Positions 1 through 13,991 of a stretch of DNA of 64,000 bases are shown in pieces. Under the pieces are notes generated by a model. The model searched no databases, was not told where the DNA came from, and saw nothing but the letters and a program-made list of their open reading frames with translations. Source of the DNA: Rostratula benghalensis (Eukaryota; Chordata; Aves; Charadriiformes; Rostratulidae); assembly GCA_013399305.1 (NCBI GenBank), contig VXAI01000013.1, forward strand, positions 4,666,255-4,730,254. Reading direction: 5' to 3'. Every line of letters starts with the position of its first letter. Position 1 is the first letter of the stretch. The translations under genes and the position numbers were made by a program.

Positions 1-3000
1 ACCATTTTTAGAGATTTTGCACTGATGTGTTCATGTAGGCACAAGTCTTCCTGTTACTCACGCTCAGGTAACTGCTATGTGTGCTAATTACTACAGATTT
101 TGGTGGAGTAATGAATGTCGCCGTGTAATAATTATCACTAAAAATCAAAGTCAAGCCATGAAAGTAAGGTGGAATGTAAAATTCTAAAATTAATATTGAC
201 GTATGCTAGGTCTTAATGATTTTTAAGGTGGCCCCATTGGGCAGCAAAGTTGTTGGCATAGTTATTAGCTGGGTCTGTGTTCTCAAAGGCTTTCACATCT
301 CTGGCTAAATTTGCTGCCAGATTACACTGCCCAGATCTGCCTTTTCTGTCTTACATAATCAGATTGTATGTCTAAATTTAGAGAACTGACCTAGAGGTAT
401 CATGGCTTGAAAATACTATTGGACTAAAAATATTATTTGGTGGTTTTACTTTCCATTCAGAAATCCATAGAACAAATTCAGGACGTGTTTCTCCAACCAA
501 AATTAATGCAAAAATTCCTGTCAAATCCAATGCTTTCCATCTGAGCTGAATTACTTAATATTTGCAGCAGCTGTTTTTAAAGGGAGTTCAGAAGCAAGAT
601 GGAATACTTGCAAGTAGATTATTACTTTGATAGTAGGTGACATTTTAGTTTTTAATTTTTCAGGGCTGTTTAGTAGATTTATGCAATTTGTCATTTAAAA
701 TTTCATCTACATATCTTCTGAAAATTTTCTGTTACTATAAAAAATTTTGCTGGCTTTATATGTCATAAATCAGGAAACGATGTTCTTTATTGATTGGTAT
801 ATAGGGAGAACCAATATTAAAAGTCATTTGTGGATAAAAAGTAGGGAAAAATATAAAAAGTAGGAAACCAACCAACTTTGGGATTGAATGAGCAGTTTAC
901 CAAGCAGCAGTACTGGCTTGTGAAAGCTTGTCTGAGCCTGTGAATAAACACATAAGCGAAAACAGCTAAAACAAATTACTGAACGGGTATTAAAAATAGT
1001 AGACACTGGCCATATCCAAGTGATTTCAGAATTTAGGGGTGAAACTGAAGACAGTCTTTTTTGCTCTTCTTGTACATAGCATGTGAAAACATTGGAAGGA
1101 AATGTTTTTTATTTTTACATTCTTGTTAGCAGCTTCTGATTGTTAGATATTTATTTTTTTCTAAGGAAGTCTTTGTAAAATAATAAATAAGAATATGGTT
1201 TGAACTTCAGTGTAAACTAAATCAGTTTTAACGCATCCCTCATCTGAGATCCCTGCCAGAAAATAATGTTGAATATTGTATTAAAATGCTTAATAAATAT
1301 TTTTCCAAATATCAAGGGGGGTTTGTATTTGATTTAGTTCCTCGTCCATAAGACTGTGAAAACCTGGTCATCAGTAGCCTTCATCCAAGAAAATGCTCCA
1401 AATTAATGTTTATAGTTATTTGACTGAAACATATGCTTTCTGAATATAATTCATAGGAATAATTTTAATAATGAAAAGTTAGGTTTTTGACAAGAGTACA
1501 TATCACTGTATAGAAAGGAGAGTTGAAAATGTTTGTGGCTCATTGGTAGCCTCTATATGGAGCAATGGAGGGGACCGAGGTGGGACTCTGACCTGTAATT
1601 ACTCCTCCTCATCAACGCTGAAGCCTGTGATGACTTTTAGCCATTACCAGCAACCTCCTTAAAGAGAAAATAGTCACATTTCCTTTGGTCACTTTCTGAA
1701 CCAGGTGTGTGATTTAAGTTTCTAAAATATGAATAATAAAAGATCAAAGTCTATTCTAATAGTTTACAAAAATTAGTGAATTGGATCATAATGTGTTTGA
1801 AGACTCGCAAAAGTTGAACCAGTAGTAGACCAGCGTAACTATGGTACACTCAGAACCAATAAAATCTCCTAATGTCTCATCTTCATCCAGGAACATCCCA
1901 GCACACAGAGTAACTACATCAAAACATCAGCATCTTATTAGAAATGTGGGCTAAATGGCAAAAATGCATGGAATGTGACGTGTGTAGCAGCCAGCAACAT
2001 CACCATAAGGAAGGGCAAAGGATACCTAATTGTAAAAGAGGAGCTGTGAGGGAAAATAAAAAAAAGCTGTAAATGAGCAATAAAAGAACATGAGCCCCTC
2101 CTTCCCAGTTACTTAGGTGGGTGCATAAAACTGATTATGTTTTTAGGAAAAAAAAAACCCCAAAACCAAAATAAATGTGGCATAGTATTTTCAGGAGTGC
2201 CTGTATGATTGAGCTCCTTGAAGTCCTTGTTTTAAGAGGTTTTAAACAGGATTGGAAGTGTCTCTAAAGTCAATTGAATGTAAGCTCTTGGGTGCCTCAC
2301 ACTCTTGAAGCTCCAATTGGAAAGACAGAATGTAAATAAATAATGTATATTGCAGAAACATGGAGGCATTCCTGGTACATGACCTGCTGTTCAGTGGCGA
2401 TTGAACTTTCTCCTCAGCCTTTGCTGTTGTGGGATCTGGGGATTTACAGACAAGACTTTGAAAGGCTTTGGTTCACAGTAGTCCTTTGGCTACCGAGCAG
2501 CGGGAAGTGAGATTGCAAAGACAGCAGAGCCCACAGGCTCCACAGCCTGAGGTTTGCAGCAGAAGGAAGAGAGTTTATGGTGTCAACAGGGACGAGCGCT
2601 TACCTCTTCAGTACCACAGCGGTTTACATCAGGAGAATGGGTGGGTCTTTTCTGGGCAAAGCCTTTTCATTAATACATGAAACTGGCAGGAATGGGGGCC
2701 CTGCAATAAGGGATAGGGCCAGATACTGAAATGGAGTTGTGGAAAAACCATTGAGCAATCATCTATGTTCAAGTTCTTCAGATGAAATGGGAGCAATGCA
2801 GAAAATTTTCTTCAGTGGAGGAGAGAAAAAATTTCAAGTCTTATTCCAAGTACATTGAGCAGTGAATTTAAGAATTGGTAACAAGAAAATACAGCAGATG
2901 AGGAGCAAAAAACAGTTTCAGAGGACGGTATCAAAGACAGCAAGTGATAGTGGAGAGTCTGTATGAGACAGTTTGCTGCAGCTCTTATTCATAGCATTTC

Positions 3001-5928
3001 CTATACATGAAATTCCCAGTAAGATCTGTGGTTTGTGGAAACATCCACCTGATGAAAGATTACCAGATTTGAAGTGCTCAAAAAATGTAGAGCAGAATTA
3101 TGTTATACTTAATGAGTTTGTATTTGGGGTATGGTATGTGTGGACTTCACCCCAGAACAGTGATACAATGTGGTTTTCCTTCTGGTTTTCTGCTACAGCT
3201 CCCACATCTGCATACAGAGATACCTCTGTAAAACTGCTGCCGTGTTATCATTTCTCTGCATACACTGAGCAAATTGAAAGTCTAGGAATAAATCTGCATC
3301 CAGTACATACTTGTTTTAATTTGTATTTTTGCAAGTAAACTAGGAGGAAATATGCTTAATGTGGAAATAGGTGCCAGAGGAAAAAGTGCTTTTTTTTTTT
3401 TTTTGTCTCATAACTGTTCTATTACATGGAAAGCTTTGAGCATAAATTTGTTCTGTACCTCCTCCTGTGTGTGTACAGCCTGTAGGCTACCACTGTAAAA
3501 AAAAACAACCAAAAACCAACACAGTTTTGCAAAGTACAAGCTGCGCCTTTATAATTGAGTCCCTACTTAACTGTAATTTTGAAGACTGGCTATCGAGTAG
3601 CTTTGAATTATAGAGGTGTTACTTGGCTGTAAGGAATTCTGTGGATGATGGCAGTTTAGAAATGCTGCTTGGCCTTTGTGAGTAAAAGAGCAGCAAAACT
3701 GAACACTACAATCTGCTGATCAGACAGCTTTGAGTACAGACGGTTTTCCTTTTCTTCTTCTGTCTACAAATGACCCCTTAAGCAACTCAAAGCCCCTCTG
3801 AAGCCATGTCTCAAATGACAAATAAGATGTGTCACAGGCAGGATGTGTATTGCCAGAGGGGCTTTGCTGTTTTTAATGGGGGGTGGGGAGGGTGGGTAAG
3901 GGGCTTGCAGCAGGCAGGAGTGTTATTTTTATTATTCTGCCGTACATTCACATGATACTCCGTCTGGCAGGATACTCTTTTCCTGTCACCATTTCCTCTG
4001 CTGAAGGTGCAAAATCCCATAAAAACCCTAAAGCAGTTGCAGTGATTGAGTTTGACAGAGACCCACAGTATAAAGAGATGTCTAGGGTCACCTTGACAGG
4101 CTGCCCTTGGGTTTCTCGTCGTGCATAGGTACCCTGGTACATACAGTGATATCCGTAAGCTCTCACTGCCCACAGAGCTAGAGTTATCCTTATTAAAGAG
4201 AGACCCCTACTTTACATTTCCACTGTTTGCTGTGCTTTGTCGAGGATAAACAAAGTAGCATTAAAAATAAGGAGAAAGGGGATGGAATTGCTTTTCCCCC
4301 ACAGGTCAGTCCATGCATTTTAGTGAAGTGCTGCTGCTGGGTCCTTCTTGCAGGAAAAAAAGTAGCAAAAAAAGAAAGTCTGAAAAGCTTTGTTTGAAGG
4401 GATGGGAAAGGTCAGAAGTTACACATGAAAGGACAGTTAAGAATGAGGAGTGTCCCTTAAATGTCTGACAGGGCACTTCTAAAAATCTGGTATTGTAACT
4501 TGAAAATCTTGATGCAAATCTGTTGACTGTTGTGATGTATATGATTTGTTAATTAATAATCTTTTGAATATTATTCCAGTATGTACATAAGTGGTTAACT
4601 AGGCTACCAATTCACAATTTTGTATCTAAACAATTTTAATTCCTCTGGATCCAGTTACTGGGAATTGTTTCTTTCTGAACTGGGAGAGGTCAGTTTGTTT
4701 TTCCTTTAAAAACTGAATATGTGGGGGGAACATAAAAAACACTAATTTGGCAAAATTACAATATTCATCATTAGCTAGATGCATTCTTGCACTTCAGCAA
4801 GGGCCAGGGCCTGCTAACTTCAAATCACTTTTTCTGGCAAGGACCCATCTCACACAATGTCTTCTAAGTGTAGTTTTTTCACAGCAAACTCACCAAGGCA
4901 TTGTGAAAATAGCAATAGTTTTAGGTCTTCTGTAAGGCCTGGAAAAATGTGAATGTCTTTGGCCTACTTTTCAATCTGGGTAAAGAGGTGGCTGATCGGA
5001 TGTGATGGGGCAGGGAACTCTTAACTCATTTCTTAGTGGCCGTGGCAAAGGTACTTAAGCCTCGTTTAAAATATTGAGGTCATTGGGGAATATGTGTCAG
5101 GGAAGCGTAGAGCTGTACCAAATGCTCCTGACAAGAGCCGGTGCAGCAAAGCAAATCGGAATTGGAAATCAATGCCAATTGAAACTGACACAAGGGAAAA
5201 TGTGACAGTGATACATTTTGCTTTTGGTTAATTCAGCTTTGGGAAAGAATTCTGGTCTGAAAGTTAAACAAAACAGTAAATAAAAATTTAATCTGATTAG
5301 AAGTGTAATGAAACCACTTGCTCAAATAGAGCAGAGACCTCAGAAGAGGGACTGTATTGAGAAGTTGTTGTTTTTCTCTTCTTGAAGATTAACTTGTCTT
5401 CCTTGAGTGTTTCATTCTTTAGTCATTTCTCCTCATAGACAGTATACTTAGATTCCCAACCCAGTCCAACCAACCCTTGGATTTTCCATCTTATTTTACT
5501 GGAACTGAAGTCTATCAATGGCAGCATGGAAACACCATCACTTGGAGACTGCTATTGCTTTGGGATCTAGGAGGCTGACCTGAACATATCAGCTAATATG
5601 AAATGTCACTAATATTCAGTAACAGCTCCTCCAGGTGGCCTTTCCTATCTGTAATGTGGCATCTGGAAGACTATCCTATGTGGAGTTAGAGACCTGTGTG
5701 CTTGCTGCTGTCTCACATGTACAGGTGCCCTCTGAATAGCCTGGGAGGGCTTACAACAGAGTAATCCATGTGTATGCCTCTTTACAATGGGTGTCATGCA
5801 ACATATTAGCATATTTAATCAAGATATACATAATAAATGTATAAGTGACCAATGCGCATGTATTCAATCATGTGTATTGTGCTTTATCTTGTGCACTTCA
5901 AATAATGCATGCACCTCTTTTGGAACCA
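1..5928. other. Intergenic DNA, no gene recognised
   Basis: AT-rich non-coding DNA with frequent stops in every frame. The few open frames (for example 121 codons at 2973-3338 and 70 codons at 2468-2680) lack recognisable domains, splice signals or codon bias. A short T tract lies near 3390 and A-rich tracts near 2150 and 3500. In mammals POT1 lies upstream of GPR37 in the same orientation, so this end could approach POT1. No POT1 OB-fold or C-terminal exon was recognised, although short exons could be missed by eye. Confidence 0.6.
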
Positions 5929-5929
5929 T

Positions 5930-6290
5930 ACCATTATTGAGATGAGTATTGGAGTGCACTGTCCAAGGGACTTGTCAAAGCTGAGTCCCAGTTCCAAACC
6001 TGACAGCTGTCTGTGGCTGATGAGCTTCTACAGAAGAGCGACAGTGAACAGAGAGCTGCCAAACCCCACCATGGACCGGAACACCGCGCAGCGTGCCGTG
6101 ACCCACAAGGAGGGGCTCCTCTGGTTCTGCAACAGCCACACTTCTCAGTGTGACAATTAGATTGCTGTCACCTTTTCTATAATTTCCATTCTCAATAAAT
6201 CATCTAACCAGCTTTGAGTGTCGGTGCCTCCCTCCATGAGATCCCAAAAGAACTGGCACCTCCCTGGAGCGAAACATCTTCCTTAGAGCA
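5930..6290 (+). repeat. Candidate LTR-like or exonised repeat fragment
   Basis: This patch is clearly more GC-rich than its flanks. It contains an ATG in a strong Kozak context (CACCATGG, about 6068-6075) that opens a frame of 29 codons ending at 6160. A perfect AATAAA follows at 6194-6199, and then a G/T-rich stretch. A GC-rich block, a polyadenylation signal and a GT-rich run is the order seen in the U3-R-U5 part of avian endogenous-retrovirus LTRs. I see no clear TG/CA ends, target-site duplication or internal gag/pol sequence. It could equally be the last exon of a non-coding RNA. Low confidence. Confidence 0.33.
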
Positions 6291-9200
6291 TATCAGTACC
6301 CTCCTATTTTTCCTCAAATTCATTCATGAAGGTTGAATATTAAAAAAAATTAACAGTTGGTCTCAATCAAAAGGAGAACACTGACAAGTTCAAAATAGCA
6401 TCAGCAGATTAAATCACAGTTTACCATAGTTGTGTCTGCATAGTTGCAAAACACGTATGGACAAGCATATGTAATGCCCGTGGTACTGTGGTAATACAGC
6501 CCCTTAATTCCTTCTTTTCAATTCGTGCTGGCTTCCAGGGTTCATCTTGTTGTAAAAGAAACTCTTGGTTAAAAAATTACATTTCTAATCTTTGTATGGG
6601 GAGTAGAGGAAAACAATTACCATTTGGCATAGTTGCAATCTTGATGAGCTTCTTTTTTTAGAGGACTGTAGAGAACTAGGTACAGATCCCATAACAGATG
6701 GGATCAGTGGTAATAGATAAATTTTCAGTAAGCCCACCCAGCCTCCCACCATATTTCATTGCAAACTGGAGTGGAGGGATGGGCTACATGCAGCGTTCTC
6801 ACTGCAGGGAAGTGACACTTAGGTCCAACAATGTTATACCTTAGTCTTATTTTCTCAGCAAATTAATTTCAAGCCATTAATGGACCAGCACTCCCTGCCT
6901 TCCAGAGTTATGTCCTGGCTGAAAAAACAAGTTCTTCACCACTGTCTCACACTACACTGCAGTTACCTTTTTTAGTTAAAATAAGAACAAAAAAACCAAC
7001 CACAAAGCAAACCAAAACAGATTTAAAAAACAAAATGAAACAAATCCAACAACCACACAAACAAAAAACAAATACATAACCAAAGTTTCTGAAGCTTCTT
7101 GTAGTTGGAGTGGTGGATGTGGATGTGTGTGAGGAGTAGAGGTGTAGAACTGGCACAAGTACAGACTGGTACAACTGCTCAGTGGAGACTGGAGAGATGG
7201 AGGAAAATGAAAAATGGAGTTATTTGATTTAGACAGTGAGTTTTTATCAGAGCAAATTAGGAAATTGATGATTTCCTAATCATCATGGATATGGCTCAGC
7301 CTACCTACTCTGAGGACATAAGGCTATTTTTAACCATATTAAGGAAAATTTTATTCACCTTAGCATGCAGAGTGCCCAAAGCTGCATCTGTATGAATCTC
7401 CACACCTTTACACCTGCGGTGATGTCACAGTGGAACAGGATGAGAGATTCCATTTCCCTGCCTGCCTGTGGTGGGTTGCCTTTGGCTAGCGGCTGCAAGA
7501 GGCCCACCCATCTGCTCTTTCACTCCCCCTCCTCAGCAGGACGGGGGAGGAAAAAAGATGGAAAAGCTTCTGAGTCAAAATAAAGACAGGGAGATCATTT
7601 ATCATGGGCAAAACAGAATTGACTTGGGGAAAATGAATTTCATCTGCTGACAATTAAAAGTAGAGTTGGATAGTGTGAAACAAAGACAAAAAGGAAAACA
7701 CCTTCATTCCACCCCTTTCTTCCCAGGTTGTCCTGATTGTAGTTAAAGAGAACAGCCTGAAAATTGATAGAATAATAAAGAATGTGGAAGGTTGTTTAAT
7801 CCAAAAATTCTGGCCTGTTCACTGATGGAGCAGAGCCAGGCTCTCGGTGAGACAGGAGATTTAGGTAAACACTAATAAGTTTGGTTATGATCCATAAATG
7901 GCTCGATTTCCCACATTAAAAGCAGAAAAAGTGCGGAGCAGAAATGTGCCGTGTTCTACCCTTCTTTCCCCAGCTGTCTGAAAAACACATTATTAGACAC
8001 TTAAAGGTATATTCGTCCCTGGACTAGATGGACACAACTTAAATGGTAGTTGGCAACAGAGGACTTGGGCATTTTAATCAAGTGAAGATCTTAACACTTA
8101 AGGCCTAATTGTGCAAATAACCCATCTGTCTTGTACAGTGCAGAACCAGAGTGATATTTTTAAGTCTAAATCAACCCCTTAGAAATTAGACAATCTGTTG
8201 CCACTTCTACCCAGCTGTACTTTGGGCAGTGGTACTATTATCCATTAACTCATCTGGTCCCAGGCGACACGCAAGTGGATGGGAAGAGCTTCAAGTAATT
8301 GAACAAGTGATTATCACATCTCTTCTTTTAATGTGACTGGAACTACTTCATCCCCAACGGTGTATGTGCTCACTGAAAGAGAATGTGTAAAAGAAAGACT
8401 TGGGAAATTCTCCACAGATTTCTTTTAATCTGGATTTTATTATTATTTGCATATATTATATAATAAAATCTTCATGACAAACCCTCTATTGTGAGCCTTT
8501 TATTCTTCCCTTTATTCTGCAATGGGAATCTCTTTGGTATATATCTGGAAGATGTTTAAGCTTTTCTTGTTTACTCTTATTGTTCTGGTTGCATCAATAT
8601 GCTTTCAAAGGGAAACCCTCTTTAAAGATACACAAATTGAGGAGGATGACTGAAAGCTGTCTCTGGAGAGTAGAAGTGACAAGCATAGATACAATCCCAG
8701 TAAGCCTTTTGTGAGTCCTTCTGCAATACTGTCCAATAAGACTATGACTTTTTCTTTTTTTATGCTTTGCCATAGGCTCATTCATTTGGATAGCACTTAG
8801 GCAAAATCCAAAGTCAAAAATCTATGCAGTATTTCATGAGGCAGTGCCTGCCGTCTGCACAGGTCAGTCCATTTATTCAGCTATTTTCTTTTGCAGCCAC
8901 TTGTGCTACAAAGAGCACTGTGACACTGAAGAAGCTTCAAGGTGTACCAGTAAATTCACATATTCATTCAGTACAGATGAAACAGGTGAAACCATTCCCC
9001 AGTATCTTAAATAATTGCTAATATCTGATGTAAACAGTGACCAGCCCTGAATGAAAAATATGTTAGATATAATGGAAAGTAAGACATTTACTTGCTTTTT
9101 TTTGTTTTGTTTGTGCTGTGTTTTGTTTTGGTTTTTACCACTAGTATCAGCATAGTGATAGAGAAGCATTTTAACTCACTGTGGTCATACTTCAGGTTTA

Positions 9201-10639
9201 GCTGAGGCCATCAAATGAGTTTCAAACACAGAACAGGAATTAAAAAATAAATTCTGACACGATGAGCTGAAAGGGAACAAGGATTAGTCAGAAAAATTGC
9301 CTTTAGATAATCACAATAGCAACCATATTTCACTGTAATTTACTTAAAAGAGTAAGACCTCAGCCTGAGCAATCACGTTATCTTGTTAGAAGTGCATCTG
9401 GAGTGTTTGCTATTTGATCTCTGTGAACAGAAATCATCTGACTAATACACATTATTTTTAAGCCAGTCAAGCCAGGGACCACAGCCAGAGCTAGGAATCC
9501 TGTGTGTTATGCCCCTCATAGACAGGCCTAAGGAGACAGTCCTTGTTGTGGATGGTGCATACTTATGATCAGATGCAACACATCAATGAAACAGATGAAC
9601 AGGGGGCATGCGAAAGAAAGGATGTCAAGATAAAAGTATAATTAATGAACTTGCATAGCAGCCTCAAGCCACATCACAATTCCCATTTTCCCAGAAAGGG
9701 TGTCATTCCATTTAAAGTCCACTGAGTACAAGAAATTTAGTTTCCTTTCTTAGATTTGCTGCAGGTCAAGGTTACAAATATGGCTCATCTCCCATTTGAG
9801 AAAGTAACTAGGATTTCAAAAGCCCTTCTTTTGAGAGCTGTTCAGCTTGTCTTTTGAAAAGCTGGCAAGGGTTTTTCCCAGTGACTTTGTTGGAGGCTTT
9901 CATTCAGAGCTCTGAAACACTAGTGAATTGTTCCTTTTCCTAAGGGAACAGACTCAAAGCAACAGAGCATCATGCACAAAGTATGAAATAGATCTTTCCT
10001 CTGTGATAAAACTATAGCTGGAAAACTATTGTGTATGGTGAAATGATTAAACATCATTTAATACTTCTAAAGATATAGAAACAGTTCCTACCTTCTGAGA
10101 TTATACACCAGAGTCTTGATATTGTGCATAATGCTGTGTGACTATGAAAAGTAGCTAAAAGCTGGATTTTTACAACTTCATGATCATTCTTTTTGCACAT
10201 CCAAGTGAAGCAGGAATCAATTTTTGAAAGTTTGCCAATGTATCCAGGGCTGGTTTTCATTTTCAAGCAAGTTACACACATTTTTATGCCAGCACTCTTT
10301 GAGTTGTGATTGACATAGCCTTTCTTTGAAAGCTGCTGAGTGATCACTATCTTTAACATTTTATCTTTGGAAATATGGAGATGAGTCCTCTTTCTGCTTT
10401 CTTAAACTCACTGAGCTTTATTCATTCCTTTTGTAATTAGGGCAATTTCACAGCAGTTACGGTACAGTTAGGTTGGACTAGGTCAATCAGATTCCTCAGT
10501 GTCTGACTCTTTCTAGATAATGAATGAAGACCTAAATATATTGCACTTTAGAGCAAAGATTTGCTGTTGGCTTCAGAGTGCTCCAGCTGATTGCTAAAAA
10601 GATATTTGGCTTTAAAAACAGAAAAGCTTGCATGATATG
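6291..10639. other. Intergenic DNA, no gene recognised
   Basis: AT-rich non-coding sequence. It includes an A/C-rich, G-poor tract at about 6970-7082 and (GTTTT)-like low complexity near 9100-9140. Open frames are short and show no recognisable domains. A short motif resembling a CR1 3' end (GTTGGACTAGG, near 10471) lies just before the CR1 copy that starts near 10640, but it is too short to call as a separate element. Confidence 0.55.
6970..7082. repeat. A/C-rich low-complexity tract
   Basis: About 110 bases of almost only A and C with runs such as AACAAAAAAC. The pattern is (CAAA)n-like and G is rare. This strand asymmetry is why the minus strand shows open frames rich in Phe, Leu, Val and Cys here. 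They are composition artefacts, not genes. Confidence 0.8.
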
Positions 10640-11092
10640 CTCAGTTTTGATCCCCACTATCCAAAAAGGATGTGAAGAGGCTGGAGAGGGTCCAAACAAG
10701 GGCCACCAAGATGATCAAAGGATGGAGCAACCTGTCATATGAGGAAAGGCACTGAGAACCGTGTTTGTTTAGCCTTGAGAAAAGAAGGTTTAGGGGAGAC
10801 CTTATCACTATATTCCCCTATTTAAAGGGTGGCTACAAAGAGGATGGAGGCTCCCTTTTTACAAGGAGTCATATAAAAAAGATGAGGGGTGATGGTGGAG
10901 ACATTCTGACTGGGCACAAGAGGGAAATTTTTCACACTGAGAACAATCAGCTATTGGAATAATCTCCCCAGGAAAGTGGTGGGTTCCTCATCATTGGACA
11001 CTGTTAAAGTTCAGCTGCACAGGATGCTGGGCTTTCTTGTCCAGACCACGCTTTTGCCAAGACAGGTTGGACCTCATGACATCATAACCAGC
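10640..11092 (+). mobile_element. CR1 LINE, degraded 3' fragment
   Basis: The order of blocks matches the 3' part of chicken-repeat-1 LINEs. There is 'gaggctggagagggtcca', then 'gggccaccaagatgatcaa', then the stretch that in intact copies encodes FSLEKRRFRGDLI (about 10768-10806). The downstream 'ggaaagtggtgggttcct' block and a worn 'caggttggacctcatgac' tail follow. It is 5'-truncated and has many substitutions and in-frame stops, so it is an old, dead copy. CR1 replicates by target-primed reverse transcription, which explains the 5' truncation. Confidence 0.88.
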
Positions 11093-13911
11093 TAAGATGT
11101 TTCTCCTAACGATGACACAAGAGATTCAGCACTGAAATTGCTGAATTAATTTCTACAGTGCCATAACATACATACAGCATACCTTAAGTACAGCCTTATA
11201 AAAACCTTTACCAATATAAAGAGAAAATTGGATCAACACAAAGAAAGTCCTGTTGTAGGCCAAAGGCAAAGCTGTGCTAGAGAGTGCCTCAACATCCTGA
11301 TACTGAATTTCAGAGAAAGCATTTGTATCCAAATGTTGACCTGCAGATAGGAACACAAATATTTTACAACTAAGTTCAATAAGAAGCTTAGTACTATGCA
11401 TGCATCTATATTAAACTACTATTACATAAAACCCAGAAGCAGTGCAGAGAGAAGAGGTGAAGGTGCTTTTGGTCCTGCATTAGGAGAGCAGGAGGTCTCA
11501 TATAACCTGGTTCTCACCATTGTCTGCAAGCTCTGCATCCCCCATGAATCATTTTATGTTGAGATTGTGGAAATCCAAATGTTTATACCATCTTAATATT
11601 GAGGGGCTGAAGTTCTTTATTTAGCCTAGTCCTTATCCTCTGACTTCTAGCATTTTCATATTGAAACTTACCTCTTTCTGACTCTTCCTTTTTGTCACTC
11701 AGCAAAGAGCAAAATAGCAATTAGAAGCTCTCTGCACTTTCCTTCATTGTTGATTAGAACATGTGACTTTTTTTTCCTTACCTATTCTTATTTAGGTAGA
11801 GTTGTCCTGACAATATGCAGAGAAAGAGGTTTCATCTTTAATAAGTCTTGGATTCATTCATCAGTTGAACTTGCTGTATTATTTGTTGCTTCCAGAGGAA
11901 GAGCCTGGAAGCCCTTCTCTGCTGCCCAGTACTGCAAATCCTATTTGAATTTTGACAATTTCCCATTCACCTGATAAACCTGATAAAAACAAAGCTTAAC
12001 TGAGAATTTTCAATTTTTAAATTATAGTAAATTACTAGTTAGGAGGAAGAAATTGTCTCTCCACACAAGCTGCTATTTTGTTGGCAGCAAATCCACCTCC
12101 AGATTTATATTTGTACCCAGCTGTGTTCTACATCCTCTTTCTGAAAGTTTTTCATCTCTCTGGATTTGATCACAGCAGCTCTCAAAAAAATTTTTAAATG
12201 TCTTGGTCTAACCCAAAATTTCCTTAAAAAGAAATGTTAGAAGGCAACCACTTTGTTCTATTTTATTCCACAAATGTATCTGTGGAAACAGGCACTCAAA
12301 AAGCTGTGTTACCAGAGTAAGAAGGACTGGGAATAAGTAACAGAAATGGTGGAGGTAGCTTCTTAAACTGGATTTGCTACTGAGCATATAGTGACATTTA
12401 ACCATGGCTAGAAAGATCAAGTGGACAGGGCAATCCTTGAGTAGGGTACCACAAATTACTTGTACTTATTTTCTGTTTTAACTCCTGTTTAGTTCTTAAA
12501 CATCTGTTGCATTGGAGGAAGTTTGGTGATATTATCAAGTTCCAACATTCTCTCTGTTAATCTCAGAGTGGTTTTCAAAAATTATGATATCAGCTCTTCT
12601 TCTCTTCAGACTGAAAAAAACCACACTGTTTTACAGTGTTTCACAGGCACCCTCCTTACTCTGAGCTGGCCAAAAGCCACAGGAACCTGTTACTACAGTG
12701 CACGATCAGACCAAACTCAGTACTGTCCTACCTGTGCCAACATGGATTTCATTCAGCTCTGAGCACTGCCAGGACACATTTACCTTTTCCTGTGAAATAC
12801 CCCAAGTGAAAGACTGATTCCTCTACTGAATAATTACAGCACTTAGTGCAGAAAGCATGATCTTTTTTAAGATGTGAATAGCCTTGCCCTAGGAAATGAC
12901 CTTTATTATGTTGAACGCTGAAGTAGGCAGAGTGAGGTTTCATCCAGATAAATCCACATAAATGAGACTTCGCTCAGATGAGTACATATAAGGAGAACAT
13001 AACCAAGGAAAGAAAAGCAACTTCCTTAAGGAGCATCTGTGTCCTGGAATAATCTATTAGGATTGTATTGGATAAACAATAGAGAAGCTGACTGAAGTAT
13101 AAATTGTACAAAATATAGAAAACAGGGGAGATGGACGAAAAGAGAGCAACATTCTATTTTACGTGCTTGTGATTCACCTTCCAAAAAAGCTTGTGAATCG
13201 CAGCTAATATCACAGTCATAGAGGTGAGAAGGGGAAGGAAAATGTTATACAGCGATGGAGTCACTGGATTTGTTGCTTTTGTTTTTGTTGCAGTTTCTAG
13301 TGCTTCAGAGGGATTTCTAGCAGATCTCTAGTACTTGGTTGTCAAGTGAGCCGGGTTTGACTATGCCTTTTCTTTTTTCTGAATTAAAAAACTTGTCTTT
13401 TCCTCCAGAAAAACTTAAAACATTTTTCCAAGTCTCGAGTTTTAGCTATGTCTGAATTGTAAAGTCCTGACCACTATAAGTTCATTTTTAGTACAGTGAT
13501 AGGGAAACAAATGTACCTACTTCCTAACAAAGACGGATGACTTCCAAACATGGGAAAGCACAAATGAGGGGAGTTCCAGTCCAAAATCTTTACAGCTAGT
13601 TAAAAAAACCTAGTTAGAAAAAAAATATAATGCAATGGCCTCTAAACCCATGTGGCAAAGCCCTTACTCAAAGAGTACCTTTGGCTATTTTCTGAAAATC
13701 ATGGACAAATTAAGATGTAAAGGATGGAGCAGCACTTCCCAGGAAGCCCCATATTCCTGCAAGGATAGAGAAACAGGCAGAAAAAGTGCTGCTAGGGATT
13801 GTTGACGAGGCAAAGCATGAGCTGTGATGTTGCAAAAGCAGGCTAAAAATTTCTAAAATTGCTCTGTAACATGCAAAATAACAACTAAGTCTAACTGCAA
13901 ATATTTTTCAG
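11093..13911. other. Intergenic DNA, no gene recognised
   Basis: AT-rich sequence without recognised genes or repeats. Open frames of 64-82 codons occur on both strands but overlap one another and look like chance. Confidence 0.5.
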
Positions 13912-13991
13912 AAACACATCCCATTCAAACCCTTCTGCTGGAACACAGACAATGCTCAGCTGGAGGCTTGCCAGCTGCCTGGCAGTACCAG
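13912..13991 (+). other. Tentative exon of an unrecognised transcript
   Basis: The acceptor looks good (A/T-rich, then ATATTTTTCAG ending at 13911). The possible donor CAG|GTGCTG at 13992 is weak. In one frame an ATG (near 13953) opens a run that leaves one base at the end. That phase fits the candidate exon at 15999-16085 and would give a short Met-Leu-Ser-Trp-Arg-Leu-like hydrophobic start. All three frames are open over 80 bases, so the frame alone proves little. This is the least supported part of the proposed transcript. Confidence 0.15.

Noticed and set aside
2973..3338. 121-codon open frame, + strand
   Set aside because: No recognisable domain, no Kozak or splice context, and residue composition typical of random AT-rich DNA.
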